From positions 1 to 64,000 of the forward strand of contig JAUSNO010000035.1 of assembly GCA_030645915.1 (NCBI GenBank): DNA of 64,000 nucleotides, in the 5' to 3' direction. This stretch comes from Undibacterium sp. (GTDB taxonomy: Bacteria; Pseudomonadota; Gammaproteobacteria; Burkholderiales; Burkholderiaceae_D). Under the pieces are notes generated by a model. The model made no database searches. It saw only the letters and a program-made list of their open reading frames with translations, and had not been told where the DNA came from. How positions within the stretch are numbered: the first letter of the stretch is position 1; each line of letters opens with the position of its first letter. The position numbers and the translations under genes are program-made. Shown one piece after another: positions 1 to 6,976 of this stretch.

Positions 1-145
1 AAATCGCACACGGATGCAGTAAAGCAGGAATTAAAACGCCTGATTTCATTTGAATTTGCCTTTTTGAAGTCGCATTTTTTGTAATAAGAAAAAATTTTAA
101 CAATCACGGAATGTTTGGGACTTATTCAGACATTCCCTAAGGTAG

Positions 146-193
146 AAACAGTTCAAGCTTGGTCGCACTAACGGCAACAGGCTTGAACTGTTT
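146..193. terminator. Long-loop inverted repeat downstream of the 74-aa gene
   Basis: A perfect 13-bp inverted repeat (arms 146-158 and 181-193, AAACAGTTCAAGC and its complement) encloses a 22-base loop. It lies 20 bases past the stop of the minus-strand 74-aa gene. On the plus strand it is followed by TTTTT and on the minus strand by a weak TTTCT, so it may end transcription, perhaps from both sides. I see nothing else in bases 1-212. Confidence 0.45.
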
Positions 194-212
194 TTAGTTT
201 GAATACTAAAGA

Positions 213-437
213 CTAGATTTCTTGAGTATTTCCGCCAGCGGGAACACCCTGGTCCGATTTGTAGGTGCCGACTTCGACATTTGCTGCTGCAATACCATGC
301 GTCGCTGCGTAGCTCGTTTTTGCTGCAATAGTGAATGCACCCGATTCGGCATGGCTAGGGTGAGAGCTCTGTTTTCGGTAATACGTTGTTGCCTGCAAAA
401 CGCCGGAACTCATTTTTTGTGTCATATATTTAGCCAT
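213..437 (-). CDS. Small unrecognised protein of the kinase/sigma54 cluster (74 aa)
   Basis: I do not recognise this protein. The start chosen is the ATG at 437, beginning MAKYMTQKMSSG, because an AAAGGAG ribosome binding site sits six bases before it; the 40 codons upstream in the same frame have no such site. It has no signal peptide and no membrane segment, is rich in Ala, Ser, Thr, Gly and Tyr, and ends in a low-complexity Gly-Gly-Asn-Thr tail. It lies last in a row of minus-strand genes, 130 bases after the 442-aa paralogue, so it could be read from the same transcript. Possibly a small structural or secreted partner of those proteins, but that is a guess from position alone. Confidence 0.6.
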   Translation of the reverse strand: MAKYMTQKMSSGVLQATTYYRKQSSHPSHAESGAFTIAAKTSYAATHGIAAANVEVGTYKSDQGVPAGGNTQEI

Positions 438-567
438 TTTGTTCTCCTTTGAATTTGAAAAATTTGAAAACGATGACCGACCACTCGTGCTGTGTATCGG
501 GTACTGCTTAACGCCGCTTTCCTTTGTCAGGAAAGAGTTGAAACCCTGTACGTTCATTCATTAATGC

Positions 568-1896
568 TCAAGTCATTCGTTCGATTTTTTGTGTTCGCCA
601 TCGATGATTTTCTTGAATCTGGATATTGCGGTCGATGCCGTTCTGCGAGATCTTTTTATCCTGCACATTCGTCGCGGTCGAGTCACGCTTAAACCGCAAT
701 GATTCCCTGCCCAATACATCGGTCATGACGCCAACGACATAGGGGGCATCAGTGTTGTCACTGAGGATGAGCGCATCGCCTTGGCTAGAGATATTGGTGT
801 GTTCACTGTCAAAGCAGAAGCCACCGATATTGAGCAAAGTGCGCCCCGGTGTCATGAACATGCTCTTGCATTTGTCCAGCTCGGTGGCGCCTAAATGAAT
901 CACTACCTTCCTGCCTATAGCGACAAGAATTTGTGATGTGCGTACATTGAGCAGGCCATCCGGGCCAAACATGGGTTTGTTCGCCAGCGCCGATGCAGGA
1001 TCGATCTGATCGCAAAAGCCGCTCAGGATGCCAGAGTCAAACCAGCGTGCGGCGCTGACCTTAAATAATTGCATAGTCTGTGCCTCGAATTCGATACGTG
1101 CCGAATCAGATCGCTCACATGCTCCCTTATCTTTATTCTTTGCTGGCGGCAATTGGGGCACTGAAGAACATTGCGGGGCAGCGAATTGCCTGAGTGAGGT
1201 ATGTTGCCCTAAGGAGTCATCGAAACCAAAAAATGGTGCGTCCTGATTTGAACCCGGTGTGCTGAGTGCACAAGGCAAAAATTGTGCTGCGGCGCCAGTC
1301 GTCGGGAGTGCAATACTGAAGCGGATTTGCTTGGGCTTGTTTTGCACCATGCCCTGTAGGCTGGCCTGCATGAAATAATTCAGGCTGGGCGAAATTCTGT
1401 AGGCGGACCAGTTATTGCCGGCTGTATCGGTCATGTCCGCTTGTTTTAATTTGCTACGTGCCGCCTCTATGTCAGGCGCGTCGCGGGGTGATACCTTCAG
1501 CGCATTGATGAACGCTACATACTGGTTATACAAGCTTCTGCCAGGCAGATAATAAGGGGATGCATAGTCTGGCATGCTGTCTGCCCAGGCATAGACATTT
1601 TCAGGAATTGTAGTGCCAGGCGTACCGGTAGTTGGCAAGCCTGTGTAATTGATATGCTCCCAATCGGCGACGGCCAGGCCACTGCAGATTTTGAATTGGT
1701 TACTGTCGATACCAAACAGCGATTGTGATGCTAGCGCAATGGAAAACGCCTTCCACATCATGGCTTGGCTGGAGACTACATTATCAGTGGTCCGCTCGCC
1801 GGGTGCAAGTCCACTGCCCGCCATGGCAAGCCTGGAATTACCCAATGCCGTCCAATAGGTAAGCAGTTGTAATGCCTGGCGTCGACTTGCGTTCAT
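568..1896 (-). CDS. Unrecognised 442-aa protein, paralogue of the next gene, Tat-like N-terminus
   Basis: No known family recognised. It is clearly homologous to the 453-aa protein encoded immediately upstream: both have GL-x-x-ADWE near residue 78, the block SALANKPMFG (residues 302-311 here), then LLN-R-x-Q-LV, and an IGGFC block near the C-terminus followed by a T/S-DNT motif. The N-terminus (MNASRRQALQLL, then a modest hydrophobic stretch ending AMAG) resembles a weak twin-arginine signal, so export is possible. It has several cysteines that the paralogue lacks. The Shine-Dalgarno sequence is poor. It follows the paralogue by 102 bases in the same direction, so co-transcription is plausible. 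Function unknown. Confidence 0.75.
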   Translation of the reverse strand: MNASRRQALQLLTYWTALGNSRLAMAGSGLAPGERTTDNVVSSQAMMWKAFSIALASQSLFGIDSNQFKICSGLAVADWEHINYTGLPTTGTPGTTIPENVYAWADSMPDYASPYYLPGRSLYNQYVAFINALKVSPRDAPDIEAARSKLKQADMTDTAGNNWSAYRISPSLNYFMQASLQGMVQNKPKQIRFSIALPTTGAAAQFLPCALSTPGSNQDAPFFGFDDSLGQHTSLRQFAAPQCSSVPQLPPAKNKDKGACERSDSARIEFEAQTMQLFKVSAARWFDSGILSGFCDQIDPASALANKPMFGPDGLLNVRTSQILVAIGRKVVIHLGATELDKCKSMFMTPGRTLLNIGGFCFDSEHTNISSQGDALILSDNTDAPYVVGVMTDVLGRESLRFKRDSTATNVQDKKISQNGIDRNIQIQENHRWRTQKIERMT

Positions 1897-1998
1897 AATA
1901 GTTTGTCTTTTCTATGGAATGTCTGCGACTTCTTACCTGGTAGCGATCTAAACCAGAAAAGTGCACGCAGCGTTGCCACATGCACCCGGTGGCTTGTG

Positions 1999-3360
1999 TT
2001 ATTTCGCTTTACCCAGGCTGATAGGTACTACGCCAAGTACTTTAGGCGAGTTGGTGTTGTCTGTGATGGTGACTGAAGTGCCATCCGCAGACATTGTCAC
2101 ATCGTTAGAGAAGCTACTTGCACCTTGCGCATGGTTGGCTTGAGCGCTCCAGCAAAATCCACCGATGGAAACGCTGCTTGAGCTGTTTTGTGACATCTGT
2201 TTATAAAAGGCTTGCATGCTGGACTTGTCTGAGGTCAGTGTCACCGATGGCTTCAATACCACCAGCACTTGGCCCGATCGCAGATTGAGCATGCCTCCAT
2301 CGCCAAACATGGGTTTGTTCGCCAATGCGGAGGTAGGCGAGATTTGATCGTAAAAATCGGACAGTATGCTTGAATTGAACCATGTTCCTGGCGAGATGCT
2401 AAACAGCTGGGCTGCTTGCGCCTTATAGGTCATCGTCATGCCTTGTATCAGGCTGGTGTAATCCTGCGCACCTTGCGATTGCGAATACGACGCTGAAGCC
2501 GAACCGCCCCAGAAGAAGGCGTCGTAAGAAACACCGGCAGAGATATCGAGAAAGCTGCTGGTGACCAGACCGGTAGAATGAGAATCGTCTAAGGTGAACG
2601 TCATATCGATGGCGGGAGCGGCGCCGCTCGCGAGCGTTTGCAGAGCCGAGACATACCAGTCGTTGAGGCCAGACGTGATCGAAAATGCCGGATACAGCGC
2701 GCCACCCTGATCTTGTATGCCATTTCCCGCTGCCGCGCTCAGCACAACCGCAGCCTGAGCGCTGGAGATTGTCTGATAGTCCGGACCGCCGACAGCCGCC
2801 AGTGCTTGGTTATACAGGGTAGTCTGGGCTGATAAGGCGTTCTGATCATTGGTGATGATCTTATCCCATCCATTTTGTGCATACCATTGTGCATAAGTAG
2901 CTTGCGCCGACACGGGAATACTCCCTTGTGCGGTATTGAAGGTCGCCCAATCTGTCATCGCTTTGATTTGGTCGGCAGAAAGTTTCGTTTGTGCTGTGCT
3001 CACGTTGATGGCATAACCATCGGCGATTTGTTGCAGGGCCGGATTGCCGCCTTTTAACATGATGGAGTACAAGAACGTTTTGTACTGATCATAAAAATTC
3101 AAGGCAGATGGCGCATAAGAAGGCGCCCATTGTGGCATCACGTTTGCCCATTTTTCTAGCGAAGCAACGACGACTGTTCCTGGTACTGGCGGTGTGCCGC
3201 CCACTTTTGGAATGCCAGTAACATTCATGACTTCCCAGTCGGCATTGGTGAGGCCGCCGACCGCCATGAAAGTTGCGGGATCCAGGCCTTTACCAGCGCT
3301 GGATGCGTTCAAGCCTTGCACGAATTTTTGCCACATGATTTGAGATTGATCGACAGCCAT
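1999..3360 (-). CDS. Unrecognised 453-aa protein with SALANKPMFG motif
   Basis: No known family recognised. Start set at ATG 3360 (MAVDQSQIMWQ) because AAGGAG lies seven bases upstream; 19 extra in-frame codons precede it without a site. There is no signal peptide. The central part is rich in Ala, Gly, Ser and Gln, with an alternating stretch around residues 271-292 (DISAGVSYDAFFWGG) that would suit beta structure. The C-terminal third shares SALANKPMFG (about residues 344-353), a Leu-Asn-Leu-Arg-x-Gln-Val-Leu-Val strand and IGGFC with the 442-aa paralogue. The upstream region carries a ten-base phased ATTAC array and a 15-bp palindrome, suggesting dedicated regulation. I found no sigma54 promoter for this gene. 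Role unknown. Confidence 0.8.
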   Translation of the reverse strand: MAVDQSQIMWQKFVQGLNASSAGKGLDPATFMAVGGLTNADWEVMNVTGIPKVGGTPPVPGTVVVASLEKWANVMPQWAPSYAPSALNFYDQYKTFLYSIMLKGGNPALQQIADGYAINVSTAQTKLSADQIKAMTDWATFNTAQGSIPVSAQATYAQWYAQNGWDKIITNDQNALSAQTTLYNQALAAVGGPDYQTISSAQAAVVLSAAAGNGIQDQGGALYPAFSITSGLNDWYVSALQTLASGAAPAIDMTFTLDDSHSTGLVTSSFLDISAGVSYDAFFWGGSASASYSQSQGAQDYTSLIQGMTMTYKAQAAQLFSISPGTWFNSSILSDFYDQISPTSALANKPMFGDGGMLNLRSGQVLVVLKPSVTLTSDKSSMQAFYKQMSQNSSSSVSIGGFCWSAQANHAQGASSFSNDVTMSADGTSVTITDNTNSPKVLGVVPISLGKAK

Positions 3361-3486
3361 GATGATGCTCCTTGTAGGGTGAATTTCTATGAAATCGGAA
3401 AACGGAAACATCGTCATTCAAGGCAATAAGCTGGCGCTTGAAATCGTGATGTGAGCTCATCATCCGGCCTTTGAATTTGCACGTCC

Positions 3487-3531
3487 ATTACGCGCCATTA
3501 CATGTTATTACGATGCATTACACATGATTAC
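3487..3531. promoter_or_regulatory. Helically phased ATTAC array (five copies, 10-base period)
   Basis: ATTAC begins at 3487, 3497, 3507, 3517 and 3527, exactly ten bases apart, so all copies face the same side of the helix. An inverted GTAAT follows at 3543-3547. The array lies 127-171 bases upstream of the 453-aa gene start. This is seen directly; that it binds a regulator cooperatively is inference. Confidence 0.6.
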
Positions 3532-3574
3532 AGCCATGGCTGGTAATGACATAAATCCAGGAAAATTCGTGTCA

Positions 3575-3612
3575 ATTCGCGTGTCAATTCACATATCAAT
3601 TGACACGCGAAT
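3575..3612. promoter_or_regulatory. Perfect 15-bp inverted repeat with 8-base spacer
   Basis: Arms 3575-3589 and 3598-3612 (ATTCGCGTGTCAATT and its exact complement). A further direct copy of CGTGTCAATT begins at 3569, giving three TGTCAATT-like units. No T-run follows on either strand, so an operator is more likely than a terminator. It lies about 215 bases upstream of the 453-aa gene. The rest of 3613-3851 shows nothing I can name. Confidence 0.5.
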
Positions 3613-3851
3613 GCAGACCAGGAATTGCCTATTGTGAATGGCAGTTCGCGCGATATTTTGACTAAGGGAAAAACCTTGGGACGATCTGCATGCCTAACAT
3701 AAAGTAAGAGTGCGACAGTCGCGGAGCCGGTGTGAGCTGGATGGGAAAGAAGAGCGCGGTGAAGACGTTGTGGAATTCAATAATCACGTCCTGAGACAAG
3801 CAGGGCGAATTTGATTTCGCCCATTGGAAAACGATTAAAACAGATCATGTT

Positions 3852-4265
3852 TCAAGGTATGGTGTAAAGGGGTATGCCCCATGCGCCTTTGACCTGAGAT
3901 AGTTTGATGCCATTGATCAGACAGTGGTTTGGGCTGCCCGGAAGCGGATCAGTGACTACCTTGGCGCCGAAGTTAATGACAACCGTGGATAAGGCCGCTC
4001 CCCCTTGGTTGATCGTCGCCGGGCGATTCTTATCCGACTTAACCAATAGGTCAAAATTGGCTTTGGTGTTGGCGGTAATGCCCGCCCTGCAAAGCACAGA
4101 AACTCCGCTAAGGGTATCAGGGTAGCCATCATCTTTCTCGTAGTTAGGATTCGTATTCGCCGCGCCATAACGAACCAGCAAAACTCCCTTGGCGACGTCG
4201 CCAGCATAAGCGATCGCAGAAAAACTGTGCAAGACGATCGCTATGCAAAAAATATTCTTTTTCAT
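3852..4265 (-). CDS. Small secreted protein, unrecognised (137 aa)
   Basis: The N-terminus is a clear Sec signal peptide: Lys-Lys, a hydrophobic core, and a probable cut after AYA at residue 21, so the mature protein is about 116 residues in the periplasm or outside. Two cysteines remain after cleavage (residues 59 and 115), suited to one disulphide. No family is recognised. AAGGA lies eight bases before the ATG. A sigma54-type promoter is readable about 210 bases upstream (4475-4490, minus strand), which would place it under the adjacent FHA/sigma54 activator. The gene sits alone between two long intergenic regions. Function unknown. Confidence 0.8.
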   Translation of the reverse strand: MKKNIFCIAIVLHSFSAIAYAGDVAKGVLLVRYGAANTNPNYEKDDGYPDTLSGVSVLCRAGITANTKANFDLLVKSDKNRPATINQGGAALSTVVINFGAKVVTDPLPGSPNHCLINGIKLSQVKGAWGIPLYTIP

Positions 4266-4474
4266 GACTTTTTCCTTTTAAATGGTGAACAAACGAATGA
4301 CATCTGAACTGGTATATTTGCAAGCGAGGACCTCAACTATCTGGAATCATTCAACAGGAGTACGACAAATGCATATGTCACAGCAGGTTTGGATTCACAG
4401 TCGATTTCCCTCAGTGACGTGGCTCCATGCTTTTTGATCCAAACAAGTTTTCCTCGCTTTGCACCAAGCACCTA

Positions 4475-4490
4475 TGCAAGTCCCATACCA
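4475..4490 (-). promoter_or_regulatory. Sigma54-type (-24/-12) promoter for the secreted 137-aa protein
   Basis: Read on the minus strand the site is TGGTATGGGACTTGCA. The -24 GG and -12 GC are separated by exactly ten bases, and TTGCA matches the -12 consensus fully; the -24 element has T for C twice. It points to the 137-aa gene, with a leader of about 200 bases. The gap 4266-4833 otherwise holds only AT-rich sequence and the undefined promoter of the activator gene. Confidence 0.5.
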
Positions 4491-4833
4491 GCAAAAAATG
4501 AAAACAAAAAATGATCTGTGAAAAAAATCTGGGTTTAAGATAGACATTTTCCTCATCGACAAAACGCTCCGTGCGAGAAGGGGAAAGTATCGGTGTGCAT
4601 GCATCATTGCCAATTTGGTTCCCGCAAATGGGCAACATATCTTGTGGATTTTTAACGGGTTAAGTGTAAGATACGCAACTATTTGCATAGCGACAATGTT
4701 TTGGAATTTTTTGCCCGTGTACATACACGGAGATATTTTTCTCTTCAGATGAACAAGGACGGTGCCAAACTAATTGATCTGGCGGTACTGCAAACTTGTT
4801 TCGGCATATTAAAAATGGTAACCAGCGAACTCA

Positions 4834-6366
4834 ATGACCGATACCGACTACACCCTCACTTCACCGCTATCCGCCATGAGCAAAGGGGCGAGCCCGCTGT
4901 TGGGCCTGACCATCGTCTGGCACCCGGATCAAAGCCGTATCGGTGAGCAGTTTGTCGGTGGTACCAGTGCTGGCCTGGTTGAGATTAGTCGTTTCTTGCC
5001 TTTGTTTCGCAAGCCAGGCTCGGAGGGTCTGGCGCTCGGGCATGGCGGTATCTCGCGCGATCCTGTGCGCATCTTGCGTGATGCGATCGATGGCGTAGAG
5101 ATCCATCTGCCGGCGAGCCGTATGGTGGTCGAGCTCAATGGTCACGAGATTCACGAAACGCGCTACTTGAGCGCAGAGAATATCGAAGCGGGGCAGATAC
5201 TGGGATTGGGCAGAACCATACTCGTGTGCCTGCACTGGATGCGCTGTCTGCCGAAGAATAATCCTGTGGCTGGTTTGCTCGGGGTCGGCAGCGCCGCCAT
5301 CGTGGCACGCGACCAGATTCGCCAGGTAGCAGGAACTGATTTGCCCGTTTTGCTGCTCGGTGAAACTGGCACCGGTAAAGAGATCGCCGCCCGTGCCATT
5401 CACGCATTGAGTAAGCGCAATTCTGCGCGCCTGGTCACAGTCAATATGGCGGCGCTCAACGAGTCGCTTGCGGCAGCAGACTTATTTGGCGCGGTCAAAG
5501 GTGCCTATACTGGCGCGCAAACGGCACGCCAGGGTTTGTTCGCCGAGGCCGAAGACGCCACGCTCTTTCTCGATGAAATTGGCAATACCCCGGCCACCGT
5601 CCAGCCTATGTTATTAAGGGTGCTGGAAGGCGGCGACTACCGGCCATTGGGCGCACAAAAAGATCAGCGTTCCAGCGCGCGCATCATCGCCGCCACCGAT
5701 CAGGATCTCGATAGCGAATCTTTCAATCAAGCGCTGTTACGACGGCTGGAAAGTTTCGTGATTCATCTGCCACCCTTGCGCGCAAGACGCGAAGATATCG
5801 GCGTCTTGATCGTGCATTTGCTCAACACCAGCGCGTTAGCGCAAGTCAATGGCACAACCATCAGCTTGCCCACCACGTTAATCACGGAGCTGGCAAGTTA
5901 CGATTGGCCAGGCAATATCCGCCAACTCGCCCATGTGCTCAAGCGCGCGATGCTGGCATTGCAAATGGGCGAAACCCCAAGCCTGGATAGCCTGGTCAAG
6001 ATCTCCCCCGAGCGTATCAGCAGTAGCGGCACGTTGAAATTAGACCCAAGCTTGCCGCCCACGACAAGCTCTGCAGTGCGGCACAAAAAACCTGCTGAAC
6101 TGAGCGAGCAAACTATCCTTAGCGCCATGGAAAATAACGATTGGTATATTCAGGCGGCCGCGCAAGAACTGGGCATCTCGCGCCCCTCCATGTACAAGCT
6201 GCTGGAAGCGCATGCGCAGATACGGCGGATCGAACAAATCTCGGAAGAAGACATACGCCAGTCACTGGAAACCAGCGCTGGCGATGTAGAACGTTGCGCC
6301 TCGTTGCTAAAGACACCTAGCGAAGCTTTGCGGCGTCATTTGCGTGGGCTTGGTTTGTTGGGGTGA
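4834..6366 (+). CDS. FHA-domain sigma54-dependent transcription activator
   Basis: 510-aa enhancer-binding protein. Residues about 25-135 look like an FHA domain (ISRD, then VVELNG), which in this class binds phosphothreonine. The AAA+ domain has Walker A GETGTGKE (176-183), GAYTGA (223-228), the loop that contacts sigma54, Walker B LFLDEIG (244-250) and WPGNIRQL (358-365). The C-terminus appears to hold two successive Fis-like helix-turn-helix units (about 425-455 and 470-510). All parts needed to drive sigma54 promoters are present. The likely upstream signal is the Ser/Thr kinase encoded 0.6 kb away, and likely targets are the three -24/-12 promoters in this cluster. The start is the first ATG; its ribosome site is poor and the ATG 14 codons later is an alternative. 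Confidence 0.9.
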   Translation: MTDTDYTLTSPLSAMSKGASPLLGLTIVWHPDQSRIGEQFVGGTSAGLVEISRFLPLFRKPGSEGLALGHGGISRDPVRILRDAIDGVEIHLPASRMVVELNGHEIHETRYLSAENIEAGQILGLGRTILVCLHWMRCLPKNNPVAGLLGVGSAAIVARDQIRQVAGTDLPVLLLGETGTGKEIAARAIHALSKRNSARLVTVNMAALNESLAAADLFGAVKGAYTGAQTARQGLFAEAEDATLFLDEIGNTPATVQPMLLRVLEGGDYRPLGAQKDQRSSARIIAATDQDLDSESFNQALLRRLESFVIHLPPLRARREDIGVLIVHLLNTSALAQVNGTTISLPTTLITELASYDWPGNIRQLAHVLKRAMLALQMGETPSLDSLVKISPERISSSGTLKLDPSLPPTTSSAVRHKKPAELSEQTILSAMENNDWYIQAAAQELGISRPSMYKLLEAHAQIRRIEQISEEDIRQSLETSAGDVERCASLLKTPSEALRRHLRGLGLLG

Positions 6367-6370
6367 GGGC

Positions 6371-6811
6371 TTATTGGGGTCTGACTATGACTTCTGGATC
6401 TGGTAGATAGTAAAAATGGGTGCTAGTCTTGCCTGGATCTATTGCTGGGGCAGTGATAGAAAAGACCACGGTAAAGCCCCACCTGCCTGGCCGCTTGCCT
6501 ATAGTCAAGGTAGGGAAGGAGTGGATGTCGATGTTATTCGCATCATTGTGGAAAGGCGAACTTTCCATTGAGACGTTTGCATCCTTATAGCCCGCAACCA
6601 GAACGGCCTGATCCAGTTTTCCGGGTGTTCTTACGTCTGAGGCAGGATGAATCGTGAAGTGGAGATGATCCCCTGGATTCAATCCAGCCGCAGGCAGAGG
6701 CGGGCTAAAAGCATAGGTTGCGGTGTTGCCGGCAGGTGCCGGAAATTGTAAAGGGTGATAGGTGATATTGCAGACATAGGTTTGTGCAGTGACTGTGGAG
6801 ACGGATGCCAT
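6371..6811 (-). CDS. Unrecognised 146-aa protein under a sigma54 promoter
   Basis: Start set at ATG 6811 (MASVSTVTAQ), preceded by AGGAAA at good spacing; the 37 earlier in-frame codons have no site and read as leader. No signal peptide or membrane segment. The sequence is rich in Pro, Thr, Val and aromatic residues in an alternating pattern, suggesting an all-beta fold. It contains one Cys and ends near a YYLPDPEVIV strand. No family recognised. It converges on the activator gene, leaving only four bases between stops, and lies downstream of the kinase gene. The -24/-12 promoter at 6951-6967 gives it its own transcript, presumably switched by the activator. Role unknown. Confidence 0.75.
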   Translation of the reverse strand: MASVSTVTAQTYVCNITYHPLQFPAPAGNTATYAFSPPLPAAGLNPGDHLHFTIHPASDVRTPGKLDQAVLVAGYKDANVSMESSPFHNDANNIDIHSFPTLTIGKRPGRWGFTVVFSITAPAIDPGKTSTHFYYLPDPEVIVRPQ

Positions 6812-6950
6812 AAAGTTTCCTAGAAGTTTGATAATTGCTTTTGTTGAGCTGCGACGGGAAAAATTTTTCTTACGATTCAATCTAAGCATCCAGAATTTCA
6901 CAAGGTAGGGTGATCTTCCCAATTCTGAATGGCGAATAGTTATTTACGAA

Positions 6951-6967
6951 AAGCAGTATCCATGCCA
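6951..6967 (-). promoter_or_regulatory. Sigma54 (-24/-12) promoter for the 146-aa protein
   Basis: On the minus strand it reads TGGCATGGATACTGCTT: -24 TGGCAT, exactly ten bases between GG and GC, and -12 CTGCT. It lies just beyond the kinase stop codon and about 140 bases before the 146-aa start. Only one -12 base (C for T) departs from the usual strong consensus. Confidence 0.6.
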
Positions 6968-6976
6968 GACAGTAGA

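Noticed and set aside
1966-1985. TGGCA...TGC upstream of the 442-aa gene on the minus strand
   Set aside because: GG and GC are eleven bases apart, one too many for a sigma54 promoter.
4395-4724. 109-codon open frame on the minus strand upstream of the secreted-protein gene
   Set aside because: No ribosome site, odd composition rich in Cys and Phe, and it overlaps the sigma54 promoter of the next gene.
4752-4767. TGGCACCGTCCTTGTT on the minus strand, resembling a sigma54 promoter
   Set aside because: The -12 element has GT instead of GC, and it would give a 480-base leader; the site at 4475-4490 is better placed.
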